From: Fusobacterium sp.
Lineage (GTDB): Bacteria > Fusobacteriota > Fusobacteriia > Fusobacteriales > Fusobacteriaceae
Direction: 5' to 3'
NCBI GenBank assembly: GCA_020024915.1
Contig: JAHHSZ010000074.1
Span: 1 to 7,613 of the forward strand
DNA length: 7,613 bases
Below, in pieces: positions 1 through 6,917 of this stretch; position 1 is the first letter of the stretch; the number at the start of each line of letters is the position of its first letter. Both the position numbers and the translations under genes were made by a program. The notes beneath the pieces are model-generated. The model made no database searches and was not told the DNA's origin. It saw nothing but the letters and a program-made list of their open reading frames with translations.

Positions 1-1
1 T

Positions 2-469
2 TTATTTATGATATTTTCCATTATTTATTATACTAAACCATCTATATATCTGCTCAGTAAGTATCAATCTCATCAATTGATGAGGAAATGTCATCTTTGA
101 AAAGCTAAGTCTCATTTGACTACTCTCTCTCACTCTTTGTGACACTCCATAAGAACCCCCTATTATGAAATTTATTGTACTATCTCCTTTTATAGTTATC
201 CTCTCTATCTCCTTTGCCATCTCTTCAGATGAATAGTTCTTACCTTGAATATCAAGCAATATATTGTAGCCACCTAATTTTTCTAAGCTCCTTAATATAT
301 CTTCAGATTCCTTCTCTATTGACATATTTCTGTTGCTATCATTTCCATCTTCTTTCAATTCTACTATCTTCATTTTAGCAAAAGATTGCATTCTTTTCAA
401 GAACTCATTTATTCCCTCAATTATATATTTATCCTTTACCTTACCTATACAAACAATATTAATATTCAA
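2..469 (-). CDS. rlmH: 23S rRNA (pseudouridine1915-N3)-methyltransferase RlmH
   Basis: This SPOUT-family enzyme uses S-adenosylmethionine to methylate pseudouridine 1915 in helix 69 of 23S rRNA, acting in the cytoplasm on the assembled 70S ribosome (family knowledge). The 155-residue protein has the usual family length. Visible signatures are the N-terminal IxxxxIGKVKDKYI stretch, LLDIQGKNYSSEEMA (residues 71-85), the cofactor-loop FIIGGSYGVS (101-110), and the C-terminal knot block with MTFPHQLMRLILTEQIYRW (126-144) ending in YHK. The start is TTG: the AAGGAGAG site lies 5 nt upstream, the family N-terminus begins here, and the first in-frame ATG further in would remove the first strand. It is the second gene of the mutL operon, 11 nt behind mutL. 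The stop codon is only 1 nt from the window edge, so its terminator is not visible. Nothing looks damaged. Confidence 0.96.
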   Translation of the reverse strand: MNINIVCIGKVKDKYIIEGINEFLKRMQSFAKMKIVELKEDGNDSNRNMSIEKESEDILRSLEKLGGYNILLDIQGKNYSSEEMAKEIERITIKGDSTINFIIGGSYGVSQRVRESSQMRLSFSKMTFPHQLMRLILTEQIYRWFSIINNGKYHK

Positions 470-474
470 ATTTA

Positions 475-482
475 CTCTCCTT
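475..482 (-). promoter_or_regulatory. rlmH ribosome binding site overlapping the mutL stop codon
   Basis: On the minus strand AAGGAGAG lies 5 nt before the TTG start of rlmH and shares two bases with the mutL TAA (481-483). This decides the non-ATG start of rlmH. It also places terminating MutL ribosomes directly on the rlmH initiation site, so translational coupling is likely (inference). Confidence 0.8.
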
Positions 483-2304
483 ATTTCCTTTTAAAAAGCT
501 TTTCTAAATCATCTCTTGTTATCTTTACAATTATTGGTCTTCCATGAGGACAAGTGTATTCTCCTATCTTATGTAACTCTCTTATTATTTTCTCCATCTC
601 TTGGATCTCCAATTTCTCATTAGCTTTAATAGCACCTCTACAAGACATTGAGATTAAAATACTCTCTCTTATATCTAAATTTTTATTCTCCTTTATATTT
701 CTTAAAATATTTCTAAATATATTTTCAATACTATCTCTCAAATCAATTATCGGTATTGCTCTTATTAAAATCTCATTGTCTGAAAATCTATCTATTTCAA
801 ATCCTGCTTTTAAAAAACTCTCACTATTTTCAAAGATTATCTCCTTCTCTCTTGGATCAACTAAAACTCTTACTGGGACAAGTAGTTGTTGCATACTAAC
901 CTCTGTTCCATAATATTGTTTTTTTAATTTTTCATAGAGGATTCTCTCATGTACAATGTGTTGATCGTAGATCTCAAAAACTCCATCTCTTTCTACTAAA
1001 ATAAAGGTATCAAAAACCTGCCCCATAACTTTAAAGTTTATCTCTCTCTTCTCTAGTTTTTTCTCATCTTTTTCAATTTTAGGCAGTTTTTCCTCAGTTT
1101 TCTCAATTTTTTCATATTTAACAGGAACTTCTTTTACACTTTCCACTATTTGTTCAGGCTCTTCTTTTTCCTTTATTGGATAGCTAATCTTCTCTTTTTC
1201 TACCACTATTTTCTCTTCTACTGGTATCTCAAGAATTTTTTGTGGCTCTGTTTTCATTGGAGTAAATCTCTCAAACTCTGAAAAATCAAGATATTTTTTC
1301 TCTTCTTTTTCAATTCTCTCCTCTAAAGTAGGGGATACAAATTCATCATCTCTTTCAAAACTTTTCTCAATCTCATTTAAAACATATCTGTATATTCTAT
1401 CCTCATCATCAAATTTTATCACTTTTTTTGAAGGATGTACATTCACGTCTACGTTTTTAGGATCTACCTCTAGAAATATTATTGCAAAAGGATATTTTCC
1501 CTTCATCAATTTTGTATAGTATCCGTCTACTACTGCTGTTTCTATTATCTTAGACTTCACCATTCTATTATTGACAAATGTAAATATAGAATCTTTACTA
1601 CTCCTGTACAAAGCTCCATTTCCCAAGTATCCCAACGGAAATTTTTTTACATTTTTCAAAACATTTCTTCCAAATATCTCAACAATAGTATTATCTATCC
1701 CATTTCCAGAGGTCTTTATACTCTCCTTCCCATCAATTATCAAGGATATAGCCACTTCTGGATTAGATAGTGCCTCTTGGATTATGATATCCTTGATATT
1801 TAGATATTCAGTTGTTGGTTTTCTTAAAAATTTTAATCTAGCTGGAGTATTGAAAAAAAGCTCTCTTATCTCAATAGTTGTCCCTCTATTTCTTTGTATA
1901 TTCTTTAGGCTCGTTACCTTTCCACCCAAAACTGTTATCTGACTTCCCATCTCATCAACCTCTGTTTTAGAAGATAGTGTCAATTTTGATACAGCACTAA
2001 TTGAGGAAAGTGCTTCCCCTCTAAATCCATAGGTATAGAGGTTGTAAAGATCTTCTTTCTCCTTTATCTTACTTGTTGCATGTCTCTCTATTGAAAGCAG
2101 AAGATCCTCTTGTAACATTCCTATACCATCATCAGCGATTATAACATCTCTACCACCATTTTTTATCTCTATCTTTATACTCTTACTCTCTGCATCTAAA
2201 GAATTTTCTAATAGTTCTTTTATCATACTAGCTGGATTTTCCACTACTTCTCCAGCTGCTATTATATTTGATACAGACTCATCTAATATCTTTATTTTTC
2301 CCAA
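481..2304 (-). CDS. mutL: DNA mismatch repair protein MutL (endonuclease type)
   Basis: MutL is the ATP-dependent mediator of mismatch repair, linking MutS to strand incision. The 607-residue protein is of normal length. The GHKL ATPase domain (about 1-325) is intact: KELLENSLDA with catalytic E30 and Mg-binding N34, DDGIGM (58-63), ATSKI (76-80), GFRGEA (93-98) and VNVHPSKK (287-294). A Lys/Glu/Pro-rich linker covers about 330-420. The C-terminal dimerisation domain has the full nicking-endonuclease set: DQHIVHERILYE (447-458), SCRGAIKAN (554-562), CPHGRP (585-590) and FKR (604-606). Q472-P477 (QQLLVP) matches the beta-clamp-binding motif known from Bacillus MutL. E. coli-type MutL lacks these endonuclease motifs, so this organism probably uses methyl-independent repair. 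The start is TTG, with GGAGGTGA at ideal distance and the normal N-terminus KIKxLDExVxNxIAAGEV. It is the first gene of an operon with rlmH and is divergent from the TPR-recJ operon. Confidence 0.97.
   Translation of the reverse strand: MGKIKILDESVSNIIAAGEVVENPASMIKELLENSLDAESKSIKIEIKNGGRDVIIADDGIGMLQEDLLLSIERHATSKIKEKEDLYNLYTYGFRGEALSSISAVSKLTLSSKTEVDEMGSQITVLGGKVTSLKNIQRNRGTTIEIRELFFNTPARLKFLRKPTTEYLNIKDIIIQEALSNPEVAISLIIDGKESIKTSGNGIDNTIVEIFGRNVLKNVKKFPLGYLGNGALYRSSKDSIFTFVNNRMVKSKIIETAVVDGYYTKLMKGKYPFAIIFLEVDPKNVDVNVHPSKKVIKFDDEDRIYRYVLNEIEKSFERDDEFVSPTLEERIEKEEKKYLDFSEFERFTPMKTEPQKILEIPVEEKIVVEKEKISYPIKEKEEPEQIVESVKEVPVKYEKIEKTEEKLPKIEKDEKKLEKREINFKVMGQVFDTFILVERDGVFEIYDQHIVHERILYEKLKKQYYGTEVSMQQLLVPVRVLVDPREKEIIFENSESFLKAGFEIDRFSDNEILIRAIPIIDLRDSIENIFRNILRNIKENKNLDIRESILISMSCRGAIKANEKLEIQEMEKIIRELHKIGEYTCPHGRPIIVKITRDDLEKLFKRK
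488..510 (+). repeat. 23-bp exact direct repeat, copy 1 (inside mutL 3' end)
   Basis: These 23 bases are identical to 2595-2617 in the same orientation. The repeat contains the 10-bp palindrome AAAAGCTTTT. Here it lies antisense to mutL and encodes the DLEKLFKR tail, including the conserved FxR motif. AT-rich composition helps such matches, but 23 exact bases are longer than expected by chance. No function is known to me. Confidence 0.55.
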
Positions 2305-2308
2305 AATT

Positions 2309-2316
2309 TCACCTCC
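2309..2316 (-). promoter_or_regulatory. mutL ribosome binding site
   Basis: The minus strand reads GGAGGTGA, a complete anti-Shine-Dalgarno complement, 4 nt before the TTG codon. It fixes the TTG start of mutL, since no in-frame ATG is placed as well. Confidence 0.85.
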
Positions 2317-2340
2317 AATAAAATATAAATGTTCAATTTA

Positions 2341-2369
2341 ATTATCTTATAATTTATAAATAATTTCAA
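2341..2369 (-). promoter_or_regulatory. sigma70-type promoter for mutL-rlmH
   Basis: On the minus strand, TTGAAA (2369-2364) is followed by a 17-nt spacer and GATAAT (2346-2341). The predicted transcript start is near 2334, giving a leader of about 30 nt before the mutL TTG. The region upstream is rich in A/T tracts. The assignment rests on consensus matching only. Confidence 0.7.
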
Positions 2370-2388
2370 GGTTTTTTTAGAAAATAGA

Positions 2389-2417
2389 TTGCCATTTTTT
2401 TGTTATTTTGAGATAAT
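2389..2417 (+). promoter_or_regulatory. sigma70-type promoter for the TPR-recJ operon
   Basis: TTGCCA (2389-2394), a 17-nt spacer and GATAAT (2412-2417) predict transcription from about 2424. That is downstream of the ATG at 2421, which argues against that codon as the start and for the ATG at 2448. The -35 box lies 19 nt from the -35 box of the opposing mutL promoter, a back-to-back divergent arrangement. Confidence 0.68.
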
Positions 2418-2437
2418 TATATGAGAAGTATATTGTC

Positions 2438-2443
2438 GAGGTG
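2438..2443 (+). promoter_or_regulatory. ribosome binding site deciding the start of the TPR gene
   Basis: GAGGTG lies 4 nt before the ATG at 2448. The upstream in-frame ATG at 2421 has no comparable site and precedes the predicted transcript start. Confidence 0.7.
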
Positions 2444-2447
2444 TATT

Positions 2448-4286
2448 ATGAAAAGAATTTTTACTCTATTTATTTTTTTTAACTTGTTTATAAACAGTTT
2501 TTCACAATCTAATGATGGTTATACCCTTTTTCTCAATGGAAAAGAGGCTTATTACAATAAAAACTTTAATGAGGCAAAACTCAATTTTGAAGCACTTTTA
2601 AAAAGCTTTTCTAAATCTGATATATTTAATAACAACTATCCATATTTCTACATTGGTATGACCTACTATCAATTGAAAAATTATGAAAAATCTGCATATT
2701 TTTTAGAAAAAGTAGTCTCTACTCCTGAGATATTTATCAGTGAGAACTTTAAGATAGAGAATATTCACTTTTTGGCAGAGAGAAACTTTACTCTTGGAGA
2801 GTCACTATTCAAAATTGGAAATATTGAAAAGGGAACTTTATATCTAAAAATGATTGATTCAGATATATATTACCCATTTGTAGCTTACTATGAGAAAGAG
2901 GCTCTAACTATTCTAAGTAAAATATCTATTAAAGCTAAATATAAATTACAATTAAAATTTAACTATGATTTTTCAGTTATGGATAATTTTACAATTGATG
3001 AACTTTTAAAAATAGGAAATTACTTTCACTCTAAAAAAGAGTATGAATATGAAGAGAGACTCTACACCTTAATTTTAGAGAAAAATACTCTAACAGAAAA
3101 AGATAGAGAAAGAGTTATGAGTTCATACCTCAAACTTCTATTAGACTCTGATTCTCAAGAGAAACTTCTAGCTATCTCTAGTGAGAACAATTCTCAATTA
3201 AAGGATCTCTATAATTTCTATAGAGGGCTTACTTACTATAAAAACCGTGATTTCTCAAGAGCACTCTATCTCTTCTCAAATATAAAGAGTGGTGAGTACT
3301 TTTCAAAGGCAAATTTCTATATAGCTAGTATCTACTTCTCTTTAGGAGATTATTCTGAAGCTCTCAACGCTTTGAAAAAAATTCAAAATAAAAATATAAT
3401 CACTGACTCTATGGCAGCTATTTCATATTTTGCTTTGAAAGATACAAAAAATCTTAATCGTGCTGTTGAGGCTATCAGTAAAAAGTATCCAAACTCCTAT
3501 GTTGGACTATATTTCAATAGTTTAAATGAAAATTATTCTGAAATTTCTTTGAACTCGTTAGCCAATCTTTTTAATTTTTCTACTAATATAATTAATAATT
3601 TTGAAACTCTCCCTGACAATTTTTTACAGGTTGGAGATATCGTAGAAGTGGAGCAGATTTCAAAAATATCAAAATTAAAAGATAGAGCTATCTTGAGAAT
3701 TGCAGTAGAAAAAAGTAGTTTTATGGATAATCACACTGCCAAATCAGCTCTTGCTATCACAACCATATTAGAAAATGGTGAGTTTTATGAATTGGCTTTT
3801 AGAAACTCGAAAAAACATTTAGGAGAATTTTCTAAATATAGAGGACTTATTAAATACAACTTTCCTCTTTATTATAGCAATATAATTGACAAGTATTCTA
3901 AAAAATACCAAGTTCCTCAAGAGCTTGTTTATACTATTATACATGAGATTACTGGCTTTAATCCCTATCATATCTCTGATGGATCTAAAATTGGTATTAT
4001 GAATATACCTTATGAAGAAAACCCATCTATATTCTTTGATTATTTCAATGTGGATAGAAATATAGAAGAGGGAGTTAAGATTTTAAAAACATACCTAGAT
4101 AAATATGAGGGTAATAGTATCAAAACTCTAATTGCCTATATCTATGGAGATGAGTATTTAAAAAGAATCTATTTTGATTATACTAATGATATTAACCTTG
4201 CCTCTATTATAGAGCCAGAGGAGAGATTTTTCCTTCAAAATCTTTTCATTACCTATATTTTTTATACAAGATTATATAATTTTTAA
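2448..4286 (+). CDS. Exported TPR protein with degenerate SLT-like (lytic transglycosylase) C-terminal domain
   Basis: This 612-residue protein has a signal peptide (KR, then a hydrophobic stretch to about residue 18, cleavage likely at SFS|QS, 19/20), so it is periplasmic or envelope-located. No lipobox is seen. TPR-like helical pairs lie at about 24-92, 105-136 and 253-312, for example YYNKNFNEAKLNFEALL and GDYSEALNALKKI. The C-terminal part (about 475-570) aligns with the SLT domain: LVYTIIHEITGFNP (493-506), KIGIMNI (514-520), DRNIEEGVKILKTYL (536-550) and AYIYG (563-567). This layout and length resemble Slt70-type soluble lytic transglycosylases, which cleave peptidoglycan glycan strands. 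The catalytic Glu position holds I501, with a Glu one residue earlier (E500), and the AYNAG motif is altered, so activity is doubtful. The start at 2448 is chosen from the signal peptide, RBS and promoter position; 2421 is the alternative. It is cotranscribed with recJ. Confidence 0.8.
   Translation: MKRIFTLFIFFNLFINSFSQSNDGYTLFLNGKEAYYNKNFNEAKLNFEALLKSFSKSDIFNNNYPYFYIGMTYYQLKNYEKSAYFLEKVVSTPEIFISENFKIENIHFLAERNFTLGESLFKIGNIEKGTLYLKMIDSDIYYPFVAYYEKEALTILSKISIKAKYKLQLKFNYDFSVMDNFTIDELLKIGNYFHSKKEYEYEERLYTLILEKNTLTEKDRERVMSSYLKLLLDSDSQEKLLAISSENNSQLKDLYNFYRGLTYYKNRDFSRALYLFSNIKSGEYFSKANFYIASIYFSLGDYSEALNALKKIQNKNIITDSMAAISYFALKDTKNLNRAVEAISKKYPNSYVGLYFNSLNENYSEISLNSLANLFNFSTNIINNFETLPDNFLQVGDIVEVEQISKISKLKDRAILRIAVEKSSFMDNHTAKSALAITTILENGEFYELAFRNSKKHLGEFSKYRGLIKYNFPLYYSNIIDKYSKKYQVPQELVYTIIHEITGFNPYHISDGSKIGIMNIPYEENPSIFFDYFNVDRNIEEGVKILKTYLDKYEGNSIKTLIAYIYGDEYLKRIYFDYTNDINLASIIEPEERFFLQNLFITYIFYTRLYNF
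2595..2617 (+). repeat. 23-bp exact direct repeat, copy 2 (inside TPR gene)
   Basis: This is identical to 488-510. It is in the sense strand of the TPR gene and encodes part of ALLKSFSKS (residues 49-57). The reading frame and protein context differ from copy 1, so shared protein ancestry does not explain the match. Confidence 0.55.
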
Positions 4287-4287
4287 T

Positions 4288-4294
4288 AAAGGAG
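4288..4294 (+). promoter_or_regulatory. recJ ribosome binding site in the 15-nt intergenic gap
   Basis: AAAGGAG ends 7 nt before the recJ ATG and begins 1 nt after the TPR stop codon. No promoter fits in the gap, which supports cotranscription with the TPR gene. Confidence 0.8.
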
Positions 4295-4301
4295 ACCAAC
4301 T

Positions 4302-6863
4302 ATGAGAAATACTAGATGGATATATAGAGATATGGAATCAAAATCCAACTCTAAACTCAATATAGATAAAGATATTCTTAATTTATTAAACAACAGAAAT
4401 ATAACTAAAGATGAAGACATATACAATTTTATAAATCCATCTTTAGATAATATAGAATCTCCATCTCTTCTAAAAGATGTGGATAAAGCTGTAGAAAAAA
4501 TCATACAAGCTAAGGATAGTGGTGAAGAGATCTGGATATATGGAGATTATGATGTAGATGGAATCACCTCTACTTCCCTTTGTTACCTTGCTCTAAGTGA
4601 ACTAGATTTCATACCTAAATACTACATACCATTGAGAGATGAAGGGTATGGATTGAATAAAGATGCTATTAGATATATAGCTTCTCAAGGGGGTAAAATA
4701 ATAATTACTGTTGACTGTGGAATCTCTTCACACTCAGAGATAGAACTAGCTAACTCTCTAGGAATTGATGTGATTATAACTGATCACCACGAGATCAACA
4801 ACGGAAATCCTCCAGCTTTTGCTGTTATAAATCCTAAAAGAACTGATAATGAATTTTCTTTTAAATCTCTAGCTGGAGTTGGTACTGCCTTTATGCTAAT
4901 GCTTGCTCTTTTTGAAAAACTAGGAAAGAGAGAGGAGATCTTTAAATATCTAGATATTGTAGCTATTGGTACAGTAGCTGATATAGTTCCTCTGATGGAA
5001 GAGAATAGAGTATTTACAAAATTTGGTATGGAGAAACTCAAGAGAAGTCACTCATTAGGTATTAGTATGCTGATTAAGAAAATTTTTGAAGATTACAAAA
5101 CTAGAAAATTTACAACCTATGATATTGGCTTTATAATTGCCCCTATATTCAATGCTGCTGGTAGATTAGAAGATGCAAAAAAAGCTGTGGAACTATTCAT
5201 TGAAAAAGATCATAGAGTATGTAGCAAAATAATTGATGAGTTACTTACTAAAAATAGTGAGAGAAAAGAGATTCAAGAGCTAATTTTAGAAAAAGCTACA
5301 CACAAGATAGAGAGCAAAAAACTCTTTGAAAATAGTGTGCTAGTAGTTGCAGAGGATGGCTTTCATCATGGAGTTATAGGTATAGTTGCCTCAAAAATTT
5401 TAGATAGATACTATAAACCTACCATCATTATGGAAATAAAAAAAGATGAGGGGATAGCTACTGCCTCTTGTAGAAGTATTGAAGGATTTAATATTATAGA
5501 AGCTCTCAACTCAATGAAGGAGCTCTTTGTAAAATATGGTGGACATGCTGGAGCTGCTGGTTTTTCCATTGAGATTGATAAGATCGAGGAGTTCTCTAAA
5601 AGAATAAATGAGTATGCTAAAAATACAATCTCTGAAATATCATTTATCAAACCTGTTAAGATAGATATATCTATCCCAACCTATAAAATATCCTATGACT
5701 TTTTGGAGAAGATCTCTACTCTTGAGCCATTTGGTTTTGGAAATCCATCACCACTATTTGTATTAAGAGATTGTGAAATATCTAGTATAAGAGCTATTGG
5801 AAAAGAGAAAAATCATATTATGCTAAATGTAAAAAAGGATAATATGGAGATTAAAAACTGTGTCTGGTTTAATAGTGAGGATATATTTAATGAAATTGTT
5901 ACTCTTACAAAGGTCGATATAGCCTTTAAATTAAAACTTGAAATATATAAAGATAGATATCAATATAAGATGTTTATTGAAGATATACAACTTCCTCAAA
6001 TCAAAGAGAATTACAATGAAAAATACTACAATCTATATAATAGTGTATTCCCAATGGAAACTGTTATCTATACTAGAAAAAAACTTGATAACAACGATTT
6101 GAAACTTGTATATCAAGATAATGAAGTGGATTTAACTCACAATAGAAATTATCTAACTACATTGGATAATCAGACTTCCTATCTCCTTTTGGAGCTAAGA
6201 AAAAACTATAACTATAAATTTAAGGTTACAATTAAAGATATTATATTAAAAGAAGAAAACTACAATATACACTTGGTTATTGATAGAGATTACGAATTTA
6301 ATTCATACTCAATAAAACAAAATGAGTTATTTAGAGATATTAAAAATTTTCTAATAGGTGAATTCAATTATAATAGTATACAGAAAAAGACTCTAGCCTC
6401 TATATTTAAAGAGAAAAAAAATAGTGTGTTAATAGCTTCTAAAGGAAGAGGTATCAATACTATACTTGAAACAATCTCCCTTTACTATAAAAGTTTAGAG
6501 GAAAGGGTGCTATATATCACTGATTCAACTCCTAATAAGAGATTAATTAACACTCTAGAGATATCTGAGGAGTTCATAGAGGGATATAGCTTCTATATAG
6601 TTGATAAAGAGATTGATTATTCTCTTTTAGACAATAAAAGAGCCTTAATCATATCAAATAAAAAATTGGAGCTATCTAATTTTAATGACATTGTTGATGA
6701 GTATGATATTCCTAACAGTATTGAGATTATAGATAATTTTTCACTAGAGCAAGAAGGTGTATTTAGTAACATACTTCCAATAAGAGAAAGAAAATTACTC
6801 CTAGATAGAATAAAAAAAGGAGAAAAGGTTAAGTGTACTAAAGATATACTAACCTATATTTAA
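4302..6863 (+). CDS. recJ: Single-stranded-DNA-specific exonuclease RecJ with long C-terminal extension
   Basis: RecJ degrades single-stranded DNA 5' to 3' using Mn/Mg ions and serves recombination, mismatch and base-excision repair in the cytoplasm. The DHH core is intact: YGDYDVDG (80-87), TVDCGIS (136-142), TDHHE (160-164), LAGVGTAF (190-197) and DIVAIGTVADIVPL (218-231), then NAAGRLEDA (284-292). The DHHA1 domain has HHGVIGIVASK (355-365) and GGHAGAAGF (413-421). An OB-like domain follows (about 462-564, including EPFGFGNPSPLF). All metal-binding Asp/His motifs are present. At 853 residues it is much longer than E. coli RecJ (577). Residues about 565-853 are an extension in which FNYNSIQKKTL (688-698) and LIASKGRGINT (710-720) recall a helicase Q motif and P-loop with the Walker Lys missing. 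The extension may instead be a diverged form of the C-terminal domain found in Firmicute RecJ. ATG start with AAAGGAG 7 nt upstream; 15 nt behind the TPR gene. No terminator hairpin follows. Confidence 0.95.
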   Translation: MRNTRWIYRDMESKSNSKLNIDKDILNLLNNRNITKDEDIYNFINPSLDNIESPSLLKDVDKAVEKIIQAKDSGEEIWIYGDYDVDGITSTSLCYLALSELDFIPKYYIPLRDEGYGLNKDAIRYIASQGGKIIITVDCGISSHSEIELANSLGIDVIITDHHEINNGNPPAFAVINPKRTDNEFSFKSLAGVGTAFMLMLALFEKLGKREEIFKYLDIVAIGTVADIVPLMEENRVFTKFGMEKLKRSHSLGISMLIKKIFEDYKTRKFTTYDIGFIIAPIFNAAGRLEDAKKAVELFIEKDHRVCSKIIDELLTKNSERKEIQELILEKATHKIESKKLFENSVLVVAEDGFHHGVIGIVASKILDRYYKPTIIMEIKKDEGIATASCRSIEGFNIIEALNSMKELFVKYGGHAGAAGFSIEIDKIEEFSKRINEYAKNTISEISFIKPVKIDISIPTYKISYDFLEKISTLEPFGFGNPSPLFVLRDCEISSIRAIGKEKNHIMLNVKKDNMEIKNCVWFNSEDIFNEIVTLTKVDIAFKLKLEIYKDRYQYKMFIEDIQLPQIKENYNEKYYNLYNSVFPMETVIYTRKKLDNNDLKLVYQDNEVDLTHNRNYLTTLDNQTSYLLLELRKNYNYKFKVTIKDIILKEENYNIHLVIDRDYEFNSYSIKQNELFRDIKNFLIGEFNYNSIQKKTLASIFKEKKNSVLIASKGRGINTILETISLYYKSLEERVLYITDSTPNKRLINTLEISEEFIEGYSFYIVDKEIDYSLLDNKRALIISNKKLELSNFNDIVDEYDIPNSIEIIDNFSLEQEGVFSNILPIRERKLLLDRIKKGEKVKCTKDILTYI

Positions 6864-6871
6864 AAAAATAT

Positions 6872-6900
6872 TTGACATATAAGTATAAAAGTGATATCAT
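6872..6900 (+). promoter_or_regulatory. strong sigma70-type promoter for rubrerythrin
   Basis: A perfect -35 TTGACA (6872-6877), a 17-nt spacer and TATCAT (6895-6900) predict a start near 6907, about 47 nt before the rubrerythrin ATG. The promoter begins 8 nt after the recJ stop. No terminator separates the two, so some read-through from recJ is possible. Confidence 0.8.
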
Positions 6901-6902
6901 AA

Positions 6903-6917
6903 TTGTAAGCATTACAA
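6903..6917 (+). promoter_or_regulatory. PerR-box-like palindrome over the rubrerythrin transcription start
   Basis: TTGTAAGCATTACAA is an inverted repeat with 6-bp perfect arms around a 3-nt centre. Read as 7-1-7 it matches the PerR consensus TTATAAT-N-ATTATAA at 11 of 14 arm positions. It lies directly after the -10 box and covers the predicted +1, where a bound repressor would block transcription. Rubrerythrins are known peroxide-regulon members in clostridia. PerR control here is inferred; another Fur-family regulator is possible. Confidence 0.5.

Noticed and set aside
554..913. Plus-strand open frame of 119 codons inside mutL
   Set aside because: It is antisense to the conserved C-terminal domain of mutL, has a hydrophobic low-complexity translation typical of reversed AT-rich coding sequence, and no matching ribosome site was seen.
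1571..1942. Plus-strand open frame of 123 codons inside mutL
   Set aside because: It is antisense to the conserved ATPase domain of mutL. The translation has no recognisable motif.
2421..2447. Upstream ATG extending the TPR protein by 9 residues
   Set aside because: It lies at or before the predicted transcript start, lacks a ribosome site, and would put a Cys-containing polar tail before an otherwise normal signal peptide.
2473..2480. Eight-T run in the TPR signal-peptide coding region, and an eight-A run at 6414-6421 in recJ, as possible phase-variation tracts
   Set aside because: Runs of 7-8 A or T are common throughout this AT-rich window, so there is no reason to single these out without strain-level length variation.
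4283..4504. Minus-strand open frame of 73 codons over the recJ start
   Set aside because: It is a shadow of the recJ N-terminus in an AT-rich region, with no promoter or RBS support.
4784..5041. Minus-strand open frame of 85 codons inside recJ
   Set aside because: It is antisense to the conserved DHH domain. The codon pattern belongs to recJ.
5411..5650. Minus-strand open frame of 79 codons inside recJ
   Set aside because: It is antisense to the DHHA1 domain including GGHAGAAGF, with no independent support.
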